Shown: in pieces, positions 30,124-40,049 of the stretch
Numbering within the stretch: position 1 is the stretch's first letter
Layout of the letters: every line of letters begins with the position of its first letter
Source: Aquificota bacterium
GTDB lineage: Bacteria > Aquificota > Aquificia > Aquificales > Aquificaceae
DNA: 44,397 nucleotides
Direction of reading: 5' to 3'
Assembly: GCA_030950545.1 (NCBI GenBank)
Contig: JAUZRJ010000081.1
Coordinates: 1-44,397 of the forward strand
Notes under the pieces: generated by a model
The model's input: only the letters and a program-made list of their open reading frames with translations
The model's database searches: none
What the model was told of the DNA's origin: nothing
Program-made: the position numbers and the translations under genes

Positions 30124-32661
30124 TCAGGATTTAAGCTCAGGAGAAGGTCTCCCGAAGAAAAAGCCCTGCCCGTAATCAACACCACACTCCTTCATGACCT
30201 TGAGGGTTTGTTCGTCTTCTATGAACTCCGCCACAGTTCTTATACCCATTCCCCTTGCAAGTGTAACTATTGACTCAATGAAGGTTTTATCCTTCCAGTC
30301 CGTGACAGCGCCCTGTACAAACTCCCCTTCAATCTTCACAAAATCCGCAGGAATCTTCTTCAGGTAATGGAAAGAAGAGTATCCAGAACCAAAGTCGTCT
30401 ATGGCAAAGCTGACTCCTATATCTTTCAGGGAGCGGGCAAAGGACTCTACAAGATCGGGATTCCTTATGCTCTCCCTTTCAGTAAGTTCAAAGACAACGT
30501 TTTCCGGTTTTATTCTGTAATCTTCTATCAGCTTCCTTATTCTGACCACGAACTCCTCCAGAGTAAGCATCCTTGCTGAAAGGTTAATAAATATCTTCTT
30601 ATCGTAGTTCTCCTCCCTTACCCTCCTGAACACTTCCTCATAGAGTATCATGTCCATTCTTGTTATCACACCAAGGTTCTCCGCAACTTCTATAAACTCA
30701 CCTGCAGGCATGTTCTCCTGTCCTATTCGCATAAGTACCTCATTTGCAAAGACACTGCCGGTTTTCAGGTCAATTATGGGCTGGAAGAAAGGCTTTATAG
30801 TCCTTTTGTTTAAAGCGTCCAGAACCTGTATGCTTTTTCTTGTAAGCTCACGGCGGGGCAAGCTCAGGTCTTCAAAAGAAGGCACCCTTATTCTGCTCCT
30901 TCCTTCCTCTTTCGCTTTCCTGAGCATGCTGTCCGCTATCAAAAACAGGTCCTTAGGATTCTTGGCATGGTCGGGGTAAGTTGATATCCCTATGGATACC
31001 TGCAGTACGACAACTTCCTGACCGCTTACAGAAAAGGAAGATGACTCAATAGCATCCTTTATTCTCTTTGCAAGGCTGAAAGCCTGCTCAACGTCTGAAC
31101 CTACCGCTATTATCGCAAACTCGTCCCCGCCGTACCTTGAGGCAACGTCCGCTTTCCTTTTGGTCTCAGAAAGTATCCTCGCCACTTCCCTGAGAATCTT
31201 GTCCCCGAAGGCATGACCGTAAGTATCGTTTATCACCTTGAAGTTGTCCAAATCCATCATTATCAGGGAGAGCTTCCTCCCGAAGCGGTTTGCCCTCTCA
31301 ATCTCGTAGTTGAGAAGCTCCCAAAATGTCCTCTGATTGTAGAGGAAGGTGAGCGGGTCCCTCATGGCGTAAAACTCAATGTCTTTTATGTAGGAACTTA
31401 TGGCTTTGGTTGAGCCTATAACGTTCACAAGGGTGGCAAGCACCGTATCTATAACGGGCTCTCTGTGTCTGTCCAGGGCAAGGTCGGTGGTCATACCCAC
31501 ACCCACCACCCCTCCCAAGTGGGGCTTGTCCAGTACGAGGGTCTTGGTCCTCATCCTGAGCTTTTCCTCTTCGAATCCGTTGAAGCTCTCACCTTCCAAG
31601 GCTACGTTGTGGTTTATGTTCAATGTTCTGTTACCCACTATGGATATGGGTATCCTGCTCATCACCTGCTCTTCCAGACTCTTCTCAAAGGCTTTTCTGA
31701 GTTTATCATCAGGCCTTTTGAGCCAAAAGACCTCTGTGTTTATGTGGCTGTCCTCTATAAAGATTGAGAAGACTCGCTTTACATCCGTGACCTTATGTAT
31801 ATCACCGAGCAGAGAGGATATGTACTCCTTCCAGTCCTTTATGAACTGGTGGGTGATTATGAACCTCTCAAGTATGTTAATTTCCAGCTCAAGGATATCT
31901 TTGTCTATGGCTATCTCCCTTATCTTCTCCGCCAGGCTCTTGAGGGACCTGTTCAGTTCATCAAATTCTCTGTAAGGTACCTCAGCTTCTACAAGCCTCT
32001 CTACATCTTCCACCCTTTTTATGCTTTCAATAGCGCTCTCAATGTTTTCCCTTATCCTCCTTATGCTTCTCATGAAAAGCAGGGAGACCCAGATGGAAGT
32101 CCCTATACCAAGGGGTACGATGAAGAGGCTTGATAGGAAAAAAGTGCTCCTGACCTTGGAGAACATGGAGGACATGTCTATCTTTGTTTCCACAACACCG
32201 AGAACATCACCCTCCCGCGCGTTCACGTGGCACTTTACACACTCACTCCTAGCCACTATAGGCTGGACATACCTGTACAAACTTTCCCTGATCTGGGAAG
32301 TGGAAGCTTTGAGCTTGAAAGCCTTTCTGATCACATCATCCCTCTGGGGTTCTGGCACGCTCCCGAAGAGATCAACCACCTTGTCCCCCCTGTATATGTT
32401 CACACTCAAAGGTGTGTCTGCATAGGAAACCTCCAGAGCCCTCAGAAACTCAATCACATCGCTTCTTTTCCATCCTCTGCTCATAACCTGATACATGGAA
32501 GCAAAAACCTGCCGTGATATACCCTTTGCGGTCATTTCAGCCATATCTTCTGCGGACCTTCGCACCATGCTCCAGAAGAGGAAGTAAATCGCACCGAGGG
32601 AAAACAGGAGTATGGAAAGGGTTATAAAGAAAGTTGCCAGGCTCAGAGAGCGGGTTCTCAT
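30124..32661 (-). CDS. GGDEF-EAL protein with N-terminal periplasmic haem-c-motif (DUF3365-like) sensor domain
   Basis: Two TM segments flank a domain containing SECVKCHVNAREGDVLGVVETKID; then DPLTFLYNQRTF...SRYGGDEFAII and EAL core ANEVLMRIGQ, FAIDDFGSGYSSFHYLKKIPADFVKIEG. Confidence 0.9.
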   Translation of the reverse strand: MRTRSLSLATFFITLSILLFSLGAIYFLFWSMVRRSAEDMAEMTAKGISRQVFASMYQVMSRGWKRSDVIEFLRALEVSYADTPLSVNIYRGDKVVDLFGSVPEPQRDDVIRKAFKLKASTSQIRESLYRYVQPIVARSECVKCHVNAREGDVLGVVETKIDMSSMFSKVRSTFFLSSLFIVPLGIGTSIWVSLLFMRSIRRIRENIESAIESIKRVEDVERLVEAEVPYREFDELNRSLKSLAEKIREIAIDKDILELEINILERFIITHQFIKDWKEYISSLLGDIHKVTDVKRVFSIFIEDSHINTEVFWLKRPDDKLRKAFEKSLEEQVMSRIPISIVGNRTLNINHNVALEGESFNGFEEEKLRMRTKTLVLDKPHLGGVVGVGMTTDLALDRHREPVIDTVLATLVNVIGSTKAISSYIKDIEFYAMRDPLTFLYNQRTFWELLNYEIERANRFGRKLSLIMMDLDNFKVINDTYGHAFGDKILREVARILSETKRKADVASRYGGDEFAIIAVGSDVEQAFSLAKRIKDAIESSSFSVSGQEVVVLQVSIGISTYPDHAKNPKDLFLIADSMLRKAKEEGRSRIRVPSFEDLSLPRRELTRKSIQVLDALNKRTIKPFFQPIIDLKTGSVFANEVLMRIGQENMPAGEFIEVAENLGVITRMDMILYEEVFRRVREENYDKKIFINLSARMLTLEEFVVRIRKLIEDYRIKPENVVFELTERESIRNPDLVESFARSLKDIGVSFAIDDFGSGYSSFHYLKKIPADFVKIEGEFVQGAVTDWKDKTFIESIVTLARGMGIRTVAEFIEDEQTLKVMKECGVDYGQGFFFGRPSPELKS

Positions 32662-32686
32662 GATTTAAGTGTATGATAATACAGCC

Positions 32687-33361
32687 TCACTCCCTCCTCC
32701 TGTTCAGGCTTATGTATATCTCAACCCTGTTGTTCCTCTCCATCAGGATAGGCTGCCTCCACGTGTAGAGGGGTCTTGTATCACCGTAACCCGCTGCGGC
32801 CATTCTCCCGGGGTCAACTCCGAGCCCCTGGAGGAACCTGACTACTTCGGTCGCCCTCCTCAGAGAGAGCTCCCACCTGTCCCTCACGTAAGGGTCCTTT
32901 ATCTCAACGATTTCGCTCACGTGTCCCTCCACCCTTATCTGGACGTTTTCGGGTAGCTTTTTCAGAACCTCAACTATCTCCTCAAGGGTCTTCCGGGCTT
33001 TCGGCGTCAGCCTGTAGGTTCCGTCTTCAAAGAAGATCTTGTCAAAGAGCCTCAACTTAACGAAGTCGGAGGTGACGACTATCTGGAAAGCCCAGGGAGG
33101 GAGAACCTTCTGGATCCTTCTCTTTATCTTCAGAGCGACCTCCTTAGGCGGTGGGTTTATCGGCTCGAGTATGGACGTCTTCTTAAGGTAGAACTTCCTT
33201 TCGGGCTGGAAGTAGGAGATGAACTTCTCAAGCTGGGCTATGTCGAGACTGCTCATCGCGTAGATGAGTATGAAGAAGGTAAGAAGCAAAGACATGAGGT
33301 CGCTGAAAGAGGTGAGCCAGGCGGGAGGTCTTTTGCACTCTTCCTTCTTCCTGAAGGCCAT
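32687..33361 (-). CDS. MotB-like stator protein / OmpA-family protein, copy 2
   Basis: PPAWLTSFSDLMSLLLTFFILIYAMSS (TM with conserved Asp) plus OmpA-like VEGHVSEIVEI...WELSLRRATEVVRFLQ...GYGDTRPL. Confidence 0.88.
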   Translation of the reverse strand: MAFRKKEECKRPPAWLTSFSDLMSLLLTFFILIYAMSSLDIAQLEKFISYFQPERKFYLKKTSILEPINPPPKEVALKIKRRIQKVLPPWAFQIVVTSDFVKLRLFDKIFFEDGTYRLTPKARKTLEEIVEVLKKLPENVQIRVEGHVSEIVEIKDPYVRDRWELSLRRATEVVRFLQGLGVDPGRMAAAGYGDTRPLYTWRQPILMERNNRVEIYISLNRRRE

Positions 33362-33370
33362 GTCAGTACC

Positions 33371-34072
33371 TCAGGGGTTTAGCTTTATGCACAGCTCTAT
33401 CCTCCTGTTTCTCTCCCTTCCCTCGGGCGTGTCGTTGGGAGCTATAGGTCTGTACTCGCCGTAACCGACCGCGGATAGGAGGTCAACGGGGTAACCGCAG
33501 TCCTCGAAGATCCTCAGAACCGATACCGCCCTTGCCGCGGAAAGCTCCCAGTTTGAGGGGAACCTCGGCGTTGATATAGGAAGGTCGTCGGTGTACCCCT
33601 CAAAGGTGATGGGGAGGGAGAAGGGTTTCAGCCTGTAACATATATCCCGCAATATGTCCACCGCCTCCGGGTACGGGTTCTCGCTCCCCAAGGGAAATAT
33701 CCTCCCGGTTGTTATTCTCAGCTTCATGCAGGTTCCAGTCACGAGGTAGTCCGCCTCTATGCCCATGCTCATGAGGGTCTCCTTTATCTTGAGGATCTCC
33801 TTCTTCAGATCCGCGAACTTCTTTACCCTGAAGTGCATGTTCTCCATCTCTATGGGTATCCTGGAGGCCTTGATGGACCCGTCCTCAGAAAAGACGACCT
33901 GCCTTCCACCAAAGGCCTCTATCAACCCCTTGAGAACCTGGTAGAACTTCTCGAGAGATATTATGCTCATGGAGTAGAGCAGGATGAAAAATGTAAGGAG
34001 CAGGGACATAAGGTCTCCGAAGGAGGTGAGCCAGGCGGGAGCCTTCTTGCACTCCTCCTTCTTTTCCCTCAT
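33371..34072 (-). CDS. motB: MotB-like stator protein / OmpA-family protein, copy 1
   Basis: APAWLTSFGDLMSLLLTFFILLYSMS, FEGYTDDLPISTPRFPSNWELSAARAVSVLRIFEDCGYPVDLLSAVGYGEYRPIAPN..GRERNRRIEL. Confidence 0.9.
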   Translation of the reverse strand: MREKKEECKKAPAWLTSFGDLMSLLLTFFILLYSMSIISLEKFYQVLKGLIEAFGGRQVVFSEDGSIKASRIPIEMENMHFRVKKFADLKKEILKIKETLMSMGIEADYLVTGTCMKLRITTGRIFPLGSENPYPEAVDILRDICYRLKPFSLPITFEGYTDDLPISTPRFPSNWELSAARAVSVLRIFEDCGYPVDLLSAVGYGEYRPIAPNDTPEGRERNRRIELCIKLNP

Positions 34073-34836
34073 CAGGTTTCCTCCGCCACCTCGATGCCGA
34101 GCATTATGGAGAGCTCCTGTCTGAGGATGTTCGGGTTCACACCCTTCTGTATGGCTTCTATGGCGAGGAGGTATATGTTCCTGTAGAGTATCTCGGTGTC
34201 CTTTATCTTTTTGAGCTTGGAGGCTACGGGTATGGCAAAGGCGTTGGCGAGGATAGCACCGTAGAGGGTGGTGATGAGGGCGACCGCCATGCCGGGCCCC
34301 AGGGCGGATGGGTCGTTTAGGTTTCTGAGCATCTGGATAAGACCTATTAAGGTCCCTATCATGCCGAAGGCGGGGAAGAGCTCACCGAGCCTTTCCCAGA
34401 CAGCGACGTTTGTGGATAGCCTCTCCTCGAGCTGGGCTATCGCCCCTTCCGCACTCATCTTTATCTCCTCAAGCTCCAGACCGTCCACCAGCATCCTTAT
34501 CATGTCCCCGAGGAGAGGGTCCCTCTGGTAGTAGAGGTCTATCTCCGACTCAAGGGCGAGTATACCTTCCCTCCTCACCTTGGTCGCTATCTCCGACAGA
34601 AACTCCACCGTCTCGAGGGGATCGGGAGGCTTCCAGAGGAAGGCGTCTTTGATCGAGGCAAGGCCCCTTATGAAGTCCTTGAGGGGAAAAGCACCCAGCG
34701 TCGCAGCCATGCCACCGCCGACGACTATGAATATCGAAGGGATGTTTATAAAGGCGGTCGGACTACCGCCTATGATAATGGCGATGGAGATCATGGCAAA
34801 GGCTCCGAGAATCCCTATGAGGGCTGACGGATCCAT
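34072..34836 (-). CDS. motA: Flagellar stator protein MotA
   Basis: Four TM segments, INIPSIFIVVGGGMAATLGAFPL, FPAFGMIGTLIGLIQML, GPGMAVALITTLYGAILANAFAIPVASKL. Confidence 0.93.
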   Translation of the reverse strand: MDPSALIGILGAFAMISIAIIIGGSPTAFINIPSIFIVVGGGMAATLGAFPLKDFIRGLASIKDAFLWKPPDPLETVEFLSEIATKVRREGILALESEIDLYYQRDPLLGDMIRMLVDGLELEEIKMSAEGAIAQLEERLSTNVAVWERLGELFPAFGMIGTLIGLIQMLRNLNDPSALGPGMAVALITTLYGAILANAFAIPVASKLKKIKDTEILYRNIYLLAIEAIQKGVNPNILRQELSIMLGIEVAEET

Positions 34837-34874
34837 CAGGAATATAAATCGGAATCTAACTTATAATTTAAAAC

Positions 34875-36989
34875 GTGAAAGAGAGAAGAAAGAGTCTGTC
34901 TGAGAAGCAGATCCTCGACATACTCACCAGATCCAAAAAACCCCTCCACTTCCTGCAGATAGCAAAGGCTCTCGGGCTTGATAAGGACGGCAGGAAGAAG
35001 CTGAAGAAGACCCTGAGAAAGCTCAAGAGAGAAGGCAAGGTAAGGGTGGTGGGAGGCAAGTTCACAGCGGAGAGGGAGGAGAAGGTGGTGGGAAGGGTGG
35101 TTCCCTATCCGGGTGGCTTCGGCTTCCTTGAGGTCGATGAGGGTAAGGACCTTTACATACCCCCCTTTGAGATGGCTAAGGTCTTCGCAGGGGATCTGGT
35201 GAGGGCCAAGGTTGTTGAGTTCAGGGGAAAGAAGGAGGTAAGGATAGAGAGGGTGATCAGAAGGGCGAGGCAGGAGATAGTGGGGAAGGTCATAAAGGAG
35301 GAGGGAACCTGCAGGGTAGTTCCCCTCGACGACAACGTCCACCAGGTTCTCGTCCTGAGCAGGAAGGACTGCTCAAGAGTAGAAGACGGAACGGTTGTTG
35401 TCGCCAGGATAACCCAGTTCCCGACCGAGAGATCACCCGCCAGGGCAAAGGTCAAAGAGGTGATAGGCCACCCCGAGAAAAGGTTCATAGCCATAGACCT
35501 TATTATCAGGAAGTACAACCTCCCGACGGGATATCCCGAAGACGTCATGAAGGAGGCGGAAGCACTACCCGGAGACATACCCAAAGAGGAGATAAAGAGG
35601 AGAAGGGACCTCAGGGACCAGATCTGCTTCACCATAGACCCTGAGAGGGCGAGAGATTTTGACGACGCGGTAGCCATAGAGACGACGGAGGAGGGTCACT
35701 ACAGGCTCTTCGTTCACATAGCGGACGTAACCTACTACCTTAAAGAGGGGTCCGCCCTCGACAGGGAAGCCTACAGAAGGGGCTTTACCTTTTACCTTCC
35801 CGACAGAGCCCTTCACATGCTTCCCGAGAGGCTCTCTTCGGACCTTTGCAGTTTAAAGCCGGATGAGGACAGGCTGGCAATCACCTGCGAGATGGTATTT
35901 GACGAAGAAGGGAACCTTGTCTTTTACGACATTTACGAAAGCGTCATAAGGAGCAGGGCAAGACTCACGTACAACGAAGCCCTCTCCCTCATAGTTGGCG
36001 ACCCCACCCTCGAGAACAAGTACCCCCACCTGGTAAAACCGCTGAGGCTCATGGAGGACCTCTACAGGATCCTGAGCAGGAGGAGGTGGGAGAGGGGAAG
36101 CATAGACTTTGACCTGCCTGAGGCTGAGGTTGTGGTGGATGAGTTCGGGGAGCCTACCGCGGTAGTTCCCTACGAGAGGCACATAGCCCACAGGATAATA
36201 GAACACTTCATGATATCCGCCAACGAGACCGTGGCGAGACACCTGGAGACCCTGGGATACCCATGCCTCTACAGGGTCCACGAGCCTCCTGACCCTGAAA
36301 GGGTTGAGAACCTGCTCGAGATCCTAGAAGGCCTGGGATACAGGGTAAAGAGGCCGAAGGAGTACACGCCCAAGTTCTTCCAGAGGATAATAGAGGACTT
36401 TGAGGGAAGGCCAGAGGAACAGCTCATAAGGTTCCTCACCTTAAGGTCCATGGCGAGGGCCAAGTACAGCCCCCACAACCTCGGGCACTTCGGCCTTGCG
36501 TCCGACACATACACCCACTTCACATCACCCATAAGGAGGTATCCGGACGTAATAGTCCACAGGCTCCTCAAGAAGGCCTTAAAGGGTGAGGACGTAGATT
36601 CGGAGAGGTGGCTGGAGTACTTAGAGGAAGCGGGGGAGCACCTGTCTCAGCAGGAGAGGCTCGCGGACGAGGTGGAGTGGGAGGCGCTGGACGTACTCAA
36701 GGCGAGGTACATGAAGTCTAGGGTGGGAGAGGTCTTTGAGGGGATAATAACAGGTGTGACCTCCTTCGGCTTCTTCGTTGAGATAAAGGAGACCCTCGTC
36801 GAGGGTCTTGTGAAGATCTCAACCCTCACCGACGACGACTACGTTTACGACGAGCCCGCTCACAGGCTCGTCGGTGTGAGGACAGGAAAGGTTTACAGGC
36901 TCGGTGATACGGTAAGGGTCAGGGTTTTATCCGTTGACGAGGAGAGGGGGAAGGTGGACCTCATCCTTGCAGAAGATAGTCAAGTATGA
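34875..36989 (+). CDS. rnr: Ribonuclease R (GTG start)
   Basis: CFTIDPERARDFDDAVAIETT, LYRVHEPPDPERV, YTHFTSPIRRYPDVIVHRLL, C-terminal S1 domain VGEVFEGIITGVTSFGFFVEI. Confidence 0.95.
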   Translation: MKERRKSLSEKQILDILTRSKKPLHFLQIAKALGLDKDGRKKLKKTLRKLKREGKVRVVGGKFTAEREEKVVGRVVPYPGGFGFLEVDEGKDLYIPPFEMAKVFAGDLVRAKVVEFRGKKEVRIERVIRRARQEIVGKVIKEEGTCRVVPLDDNVHQVLVLSRKDCSRVEDGTVVVARITQFPTERSPARAKVKEVIGHPEKRFIAIDLIIRKYNLPTGYPEDVMKEAEALPGDIPKEEIKRRRDLRDQICFTIDPERARDFDDAVAIETTEEGHYRLFVHIADVTYYLKEGSALDREAYRRGFTFYLPDRALHMLPERLSSDLCSLKPDEDRLAITCEMVFDEEGNLVFYDIYESVIRSRARLTYNEALSLIVGDPTLENKYPHLVKPLRLMEDLYRILSRRRWERGSIDFDLPEAEVVVDEFGEPTAVVPYERHIAHRIIEHFMISANETVARHLETLGYPCLYRVHEPPDPERVENLLEILEGLGYRVKRPKEYTPKFFQRIIEDFEGRPEEQLIRFLTLRSMARAKYSPHNLGHFGLASDTYTHFTSPIRRYPDVIVHRLLKKALKGEDVDSERWLEYLEEAGEHLSQQERLADEVEWEALDVLKARYMKSRVGEVFEGIITGVTSFGFFVEIKETLVEGLVKISTLTDDDYVYDEPAHRLVGVRTGKVYRLGDTVRVRVLSVDEERGKVDLILAEDSQV

Positions 36990-37371
36990 TCCTCCTGTGG
37001 TCAAAGACGAGCCTGTCAAGGGGTATGTCCTCGAGCCTGAAGACCCTGACCTCCTTCGCGTCGCTTCCAGCCTTCGGTGTGCCTTCCGCGTCACCCACAA
37101 AGACGACGGAGACAACATGGAATCTCGGATCCCTCTTGGGGTCGGAGTAAACGCCGAGGAGTCTTCTGATCCTCACCCTTAACCCGGTCTCCTCCTCTAT
37201 CTCCCTCACAGCAGCCTCTTCCACAGACTCACCCACCTCCACAAAACCTCCCGGTATGGCAAGACCTACCGGTGGGTTCTTCCTCTCCACAAGGACTATG
37301 CCCTTAAACCTCTCTCCCTCCCAGAGGCGGACTATGACATCCACAGCAAGGTAAGGTGTTCTGAGTGTCAT
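36961..37371 (-). CDS. NUDIX hydrolase
   Basis: Nudix box GGFVEVGESVEEAAVREIEEETGL. Confidence 0.92.
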   Translation of the reverse strand: MTLRTPYLAVDVIVRLWEGERFKGIVLVERKNPPVGLAIPGGFVEVGESVEEAAVREIEEETGLRVRIRRLLGVYSDPKRDPRFHVVSVVFVGDAEGTPKAGSDAKEVRVFRLEDIPLDRLVFDHRRIILDYLLQG

Positions 37372-37413
37372 TAAAAAAGATTATAAAAAGGGGCGAAGGG
37401 GGCGCGGAGCTTA

Positions 37414-37896
37414 TCAGGGATATCCTGGTCCCGACTCGACCCTGACGGGCGGATACTCCCTCGTGTTGTCTCCGGGCCTCAGGGGGAATCCCCTGTACAT
37501 GTATATGGCGTACGCTTCAAGCGCCTTCATCTCCTCGCTGTCCTCGGGCAGGGCCTTGCCCTCCAGGGGTCTCTCTATACACCAGTTTATCATCTCCCTC
37601 AGGGTCGCTACCTTCCCCACGTTGTCCTGGAACTTGGGGAAGGTGTGCGGGTTGGTGTTTGCGGCGTCAGGGTGGCAGTTAGCGCAGGTGAGCCCGTTCT
37701 TGCCGAGCTTCGGGCTGTGCCATAGCTCGTCCCCCTTCTTGACGAGGGCCATGAGTTCTTCGTTCATGAGTTTGAGGTCCTCTTCCGTGAAGGGCTTTCT
37801 CGCTTCCGCGGTGTTGATTATGAAGCTTATCCCTATACCCGCTACAGCTCCCGCCCCTAATAGAGCCAGAGTCTTAACACCCTTCATCCCAGCCAC
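37414..37896 (-). CDS. Exported mono-haem c-type cytochrome
   Basis: N-terminal signal/anchor KTLALLGAGAVAGIGISFI, haem motif CANCH, NWCIERPLEGKALPEDSEEMKALEAYAIYMYRG. Confidence 0.86.
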   Translation of the reverse strand: MAGMKGVKTLALLGAGAVAGIGISFIINTAEARKPFTEEDLKLMNEELMALVKKGDELWHSPKLGKNGLTCANCHPDAANTNPHTFPKFQDNVGKVATLREMINWCIERPLEGKALPEDSEEMKALEAYAIYMYRGFPLRPGDNTREYPPVRVESGPGYP

Positions 37897-37903
37897 CTCC
37901 TTA

Positions 37904-38920
37904 TCACAGAGGAACTCCGTCCTTTATGTCCTCAGGTATAAGGTCCGCCCAGGTGTGGTATTTCATGGTGCCGAGGAACGTATCGTCTATAAAGGTGCTG
38001 GCGAACCCCACCCCGTCGTAGATGTCACCCGGGTCCACCCTGAACATCCTGATCTTCGGGAAGGGCAGGTCCACGGGAGGATAGGGCCAGGGCCACGCGG
38101 TTGCCAGATTCCCTATGTGGACCATGTTGCCGGTCTTGTTGTAAACGACCTGGTGGACGTGCCCGTGAATGGCTATGACCTTCTCGAACTTGGAGAGGAT
38201 CTGCCTTATCTGGGGTGCGTCCCTGGTCTGGAAGTTCCACCTCGGGTAGTAGTTCCACAGGGGTGAGTGGGTGAAGATCACGACCGGTGTATCGGGCGGT
38301 AGGTTCTTCACATCCTTCTCGAGCCACTCCAGCTGCTCCTCACCCACACCCCACAGACCGCATATGTGACATTCCAGCTCCGCTATGGCGAGCATCCTCT
38401 CCCAGGGAGACATGTTCCTGGCGGTCCAGTAGTCGTCCACCAGTATGGAGTTCATGCCTATGAAGTGAACACCCTTGTGGTCAAAAGACCAGAAGGGCTT
38501 CCCGAACATCTCCTTCCAGGTCTTACCCATGTCAAGGTACCAGTCGTGCTCTCCGGGTATTATGTAGTAGGGTATGCCCGCCCTCCTGAGCCTGTCTAAG
38601 AACCTCTTACCCTTTTCAAGCTCCTTGACCTTTCCGAACTGGGCGAGGTCGCCTATGAAGAGGACAAAGTCGGGTTTAGGCCTCATGTTGATGACATCGT
38701 TTATCGCCCTTTCGAAGGTCTTGTCGAACCTGTGGTTGGGCATCTCGTAGAGGTGGGCATCACCTATGACCACGAACCTGAAGGGTGTTATTTTGGACCT
38801 CTTTGAGGTCTTGGCCTCCGCGACGTTCACCACACCGAGAAGCGGTGAGACCGCACTCGCGGTAAATGCTGCCATACCCGCCTTAATGAGCTTTCTTCTG
38901 GTTATGCCCTTCATCTTCAA
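37904..38920 (-). CDS. Tat-exported metallophosphoesterase (calcineurin-like)
   Basis: Tat signal GITRRKLIKAGMAAFTASAVSPLLG; VIGDAHL, FIGDLAQFG, GEHDWY, FTHSPLW, IHGHVH metal-binding motifs. Confidence 0.9.
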   Translation of the reverse strand: MKMKGITRRKLIKAGMAAFTASAVSPLLGVVNVAEAKTSKRSKITPFRFVVIGDAHLYEMPNHRFDKTFERAINDVINMRPKPDFVLFIGDLAQFGKVKELEKGKRFLDRLRRAGIPYYIIPGEHDWYLDMGKTWKEMFGKPFWSFDHKGVHFIGMNSILVDDYWTARNMSPWERMLAIAELECHICGLWGVGEEQLEWLEKDVKNLPPDTPVVIFTHSPLWNYYPRWNFQTRDAPQIRQILSKFEKVIAIHGHVHQVVYNKTGNMVHIGNLATAWPWPYPPVDLPFPKIRMFRVDPGDIYDGVGFASTFIDDTFLGTMKYHTWADLIPEDIKDGVPL

Positions 38921-40035
38921 CCACCTCCCTTCGCGATTTCTTCTTCATAGGGCGGAAGTTCTGGTTCTTCAACAAAAGGTATGTTTTCACAGGTGAGGGC
39001 CTCCAAGAAAGCCTTGAGAGCCTCCTTTTCCTCCTCGGTCAGGTTTAGGGGTTTGAGTAGAGGCGACTTGTTGGGAACGTCTCCTCCGCCCCTGTTGTAG
39101 AACTCTATCACCTCGTCGAGGGTCTTAAAGACGCCGTTGTGCATGTAGGGCGGTGTAAGGGCCACGTTCCTCAGGGTAGGGGTTTTGAAGGCACCTTTAT
39201 CTTTTTCCTTCTTTGTTATGAAGTACCTGCCAAGATCTCTGTCGATCTTGTCCGGGTTCTTAAAGCCCGCCTGCCTTAAGACGAAGTTCCTCGTCGCCCT
39301 GACCAGGGCGTCGTCTTCCACTCTGTTCTTGGGAACTCCCGTCACGTGGAACTTGTTGTCTGTGAAGTTAGGACCGTTGTGGCACTGAACACAACCCGCC
39401 TTTCCGACGAAAAGCTTCATACCCTTTATCTGAAGCTCGTCCATGGCGTCCCTGTCTCCCCTCATGTACCTGTCGAAGGGAGAGTCGTTGCAGACGATCG
39501 TCCTCTCAAAGGCTGCTATTGCCTTGGCTACGTTGTCTATGGTTATGGGGTCCTTCTCACCGGGGAAGGCCTTTTTAAAGAGCTCCCTGTACTTGGGTAT
39601 GGCCTTCAGCCTCTCAACGAGGAGGTCATGGTTCATGTTCATCTCGAAGGGGGACTCTATGGGCTTTTTCGCCTGCTCCTCAAGGGTTTTCACCCTCCCG
39701 TCCCAGAACATCATCGTGTTGTAGGCCACGTTAAGGATCGTGGGAGAGTGTCTGAAGTGCTTGTTTTCAGGATAAGCGGGAGACATAACCCTTCTCTTAC
39801 CCCAGGCGTGGTTGGGGTCATGGCAGGTCGCACAGGAAACGGAACCGTCTCCCGACAGTCTGGGATCAAAGTACAGGAGCTTACCCAGTTCCACCTTTAC
39901 GGGTGTTGTCGGGTTGTCGGGCGGGTCTGGTGGTCTGTCGGGCAAGGGTTCTATGGTCGGGGCCTTTTTGGAGTCACCGTAACTCACCAGGAGTGACAGG
40001 GAGACAACAGCAAGGGCTACCGCCTCCTTTCTCAT
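38917..40035 (-). CDS. Di-haem cytochrome c peroxidase (CcpA/MauG family)
   Basis: [12 protein letters not shown] and [12 protein letters not shown] haem motifs, [16 protein letters not shown]-type N-region, [33 protein letters not shown]. Confidence 0.93.
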   Translation of the reverse strand: MRKEAVALAVVSLSLLVSYGDSKKAPTIEPLPDRPPDPPDNPTTPVKVELGKLLYFDPRLSGDGSVSCATCHDPNHAWGKRRVMSPAYPENKHFRHSPTILNVAYNTMMFWDGRVKTLEEQAKKPIESPFEMNMNHDLLVERLKAIPKYRELFKKAFPGEKDPITIDNVAKAIAAFERTIVCNDSPFDRYMRGDRDAMDELQIKGMKLFVGKAGCVQCHNGPNFTDNKFHVTGVPKNRVEDDALVRATRNFVLRQAGFKNPDKIDRDLGRYFITKKEKDKGAFKTPTLRNVALTPPYMHNGVFKTLDEVIEFYNRGGGDVPNKSPLLKPLNLTEEEKEALKAFLEALTCENIPFVEEPELPPYEEEIAKGGG

Positions 40036-40049
40036 CTTCTCACCTCCTT

